DNA from: Fulvimarina sp039652615
GTDB lineage: Bacteria; Pseudomonadota; Alphaproteobacteria; Rhizobiales; Rhizobiaceae
NCBI RefSeq assembly: GCF_039652615.1
Contig: NZ_JBDJAC010000004.1
Coordinates: 268,259 to 332,258, forward strand
Reading direction: 5' to 3'
Length of the DNA stretch: 64,000 bases
Below the pieces are notes generated by a model. That model made no database searches. It was given only the letters and a program-made list of their open reading frames with translations, and was not told the DNA's origin. Positions 63,701 through 64,000 of this stretch are shown in pieces (positions within the stretch are counted from its first letter, which is position 1; each line of letters begins with the position of its first letter). A program made the position numbers and the translations under genes.

Positions 63701-64000
63701 TGGAGGGGTGTCCAAAGCGCCGTTTTCTCGCCTGACGGGCAGCTGATCCTCACCGGCGGCAGTGATGGAACCGCGCGCCTTTGGGATGTGGGGACGGGTT
63801 CTGAGGTGCGCCGCTTCGAGGGACATGGGAGGGGTGTCCAAAGCGCCGTTTTCTCGCCTGACGGGCAGCTGATCCTCACCGGCGGCAGTGATGGAACCGC
63901 GCGCCTTTGGGATGCGGGGACGGGTTCTGAGGTGCGCCGCTTCGAAGGACATGGAGAGTGGGTCAGAAGCGCCGTTTTCTCGCCTGACGGGCCGCTGATC
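60749..64000 (+). CDS. TIR-NACHT-pentapeptide-WD40 STAND NTPase, partial (5' part)
   Basis: The frame is open from ATG 60749 (GGAG site) to the right edge: 1084 codons seen, C-terminus missing. Order: N-terminal region of no known family (1-145); TIR domain (146-280) with SVFLSHAWESEDVES at 148 and SAACKAEADCF, whose Glu235 aligns with the NADase Glu of TIRs; NACHT (about 390-560) with Walker A GSFGSGKTT at 398, Walker B ILDGLDEV at 477 and RLMVTCRTHFF; a helical arm with FVHTSFQEFFLAEAI near 735; pentapeptide-like repeats (828-895); WD40 repeats from 947. Antiphage STAND proteins have this plan. It is one gene with no visible partner in the window. Confidence 0.9.
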   Translation, partial: MSWFDDYLTKLADELGNAGLRLLKAIGEAGNVTAPTTGGVNISKAELLGRLERTEGARPKDATLRQRLKLINEAGTALANKNGRAERDLSLRSAGSHIVMTFSEAAVEEGGKAAQLAARAASQRSTQADTELPSDKLQEPRSYPASVSVFLSHAWESEDVESTVDAFRAELQRLLDSPPAKWTDLPRIKIWFDRDKIHSRSEDFDAQTVPEAEASTAAIFLRSDKWYRSAACKAEADCFRDGAGAIDFARVVQIQLTGKVGDATREFVKAPCHPKLKTSHENLYELWARGNGPDRRAFCETIRDEILEIVSKNLNVPPNGGGEGPAQRPSRKNPFSDVKTRERVAGVHYHDEAVRSGVVEEPFAGLREGDGESEKLLPILLNWARSEDAETRVFALLGSFGSGKTTTSQLFAQRLLSEGGEAFPVYLDFRRLVDVYASGGDLPLTEIIRRSLNEQAAGEIDGKELLAYIRQEHCVVILDGLDEVGTRIGVEKAAKLYRQFLEIVPREVWNADRDQDGPNWARSRTRLMVTCRTHFFRDHMEESSAISGYDRSDSMPRRAGRSFATTRYMAPFTPAQIESYFLKTLGETDGRRAYASVARTRDLAGLAQKPIMARYIAEIAPDLEVAQASGTPINVATVYRTMFRRTLERDREKNLLLSARDRQKLLVSLALHLWRKRSPSLSIDELEDWFDQEVSSIEGLQSILRAGSAVTRNLLQTELRNASLLVRAGEQDFRFVHTSFQEFFLAEAIWIKLRDGSLGAEVDFSAPSLETAEFLFDIVETEGEEHVLSSSVDEGLKSDWSPSIRQFLVNLVQQLWSRDQRYKWPAGANLSHLDFRKTQSGGGPSVLERVDYSGSNLLGAHVRNVTFKKCDFSNSVLSQICFEDVRFVNCTGKPIGLTSARFFNTHADEASRATVLKRDGLHFSISTQGNDLGVTPLRISLRSSPLSSAVFSPDGQLILTGGSDGTARLWDAGTGSEVRRFEGHWRGVQSAVFSPDGQLILTGGSDGTARLWDVGTGSEVRRFEGHGRGVQSAVFSPDGQLILTGGSDGTARLWDAGTGSEVRRFEGHGEWVRSAVFSPDGPLI
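63590..64000 (+). repeat. 126-bp tandem repeats coding WD40 blades
   Basis: Four copies start at 63590, 63716, 63842 and 63968, the last cut by the edge. Each encodes 42 residues, with AVFSPDGQLILTGGSDGTAR, LWDAGTGSEVRRFEGH. Copies one and two differ by only two bases. This near-identity suggests very recent expansion or gene conversion. Confidence 0.95.

Noticed and set aside
63590..64000. CRISPR array
   Set aside because: The 126-bp repeats are coding, contiguous without spacers, and give WD40 blades.

Overview
The window is high-GC DNA from an alphaproteobacterium, most likely of the order Hyphomicrobiales (Rhizobiales). The evidence is the CheL-type rod-binding protein beside flhA-fliR, a full CtrA box in front of flhA, a YkgO-type L36 gene, the purE-purK-DUF465 string, an opgG-opgH-opgC glucan cluster and the rpsO-pnp pair. 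Genus and species cannot be read from the sequence alone.

Layout. 1-543: a cut-off gene with a hydrolase-like HGMGEQRP motif. 618-4022: complete pqqABCDE operon on the minus strand. 4298-9067: flagellar block (flhA, fliR, FliJ-like, CheL, FlgN-like, membrane protein). 9205-15462: two L,D-transpeptidases, an esterase, yjbQ, a DUF3096 protein with an NDH-2 dehydrogenase, a TPR protein and L36. 15636-23489: purEK, two DUF465 proteins, a double fasciclin protein, a TSUP permease, an ASCH protein, a hydrolase and fadD. 23687-29051: a 5.4-kb accessory segment bounded by two diverged inverted copies of a ~467-bp sequence and punctuated by a short palindrome. It carries a SpoIIAA-like protein, an SDR, a GNAT protein, a small protein, an ECF sigma factor and a monooxygenase. 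29053-37178: further accessory DNA, with a 5'-damaged S24 repressor, a GGDEF/EAL protein, an IS3 fragment, an orphan cytosine-5 methyltransferase and a frameshifted integrase next to a CAT-anticodon tRNA. 37231-53320: core genes again, comprising the osmoregulated periplasmic glucan operon, MarR, a DHFR-like protein, pabABC, a deaminase-UdgX pair, a c-di-GMP phosphodiesterase, a third L,D-transpeptidase and an O-antigen-ligase-like polymerase. 53493-60684: small proteins, an MHYT-PAS-GGDEF-EAL protein, rpsO and pnp.

60749 to the right edge: the 5' 3.25 kb of a very large plus-strand gene that runs off the window. It encodes an uncharacterised N-terminal region, a TIR domain with a conserved glutamate, a NACHT/STAND NTPase with Walker A and B motifs, pentapeptide-like repeats, and WD40 repeats that are almost identical at the DNA level. 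This is the strongest candidate for a new immune (abortive-infection) system in the window. It sits directly behind the housekeeping pnp terminator with its own putative phased-repeat operator.

How the parts work together. The PQQ operon makes the cofactor for periplasmic dehydrogenases. Three GGDEF/EAL proteins suggest extensive c-di-GMP control alongside the flagellar and surface-polysaccharide genes. Three L,D-transpeptidases plus OpgGHC point to active envelope remodelling. The accessory DNA between fadD and the tRNA looks like a decayed, mosaic island whose integrase, transposase and repressor are all damaged.
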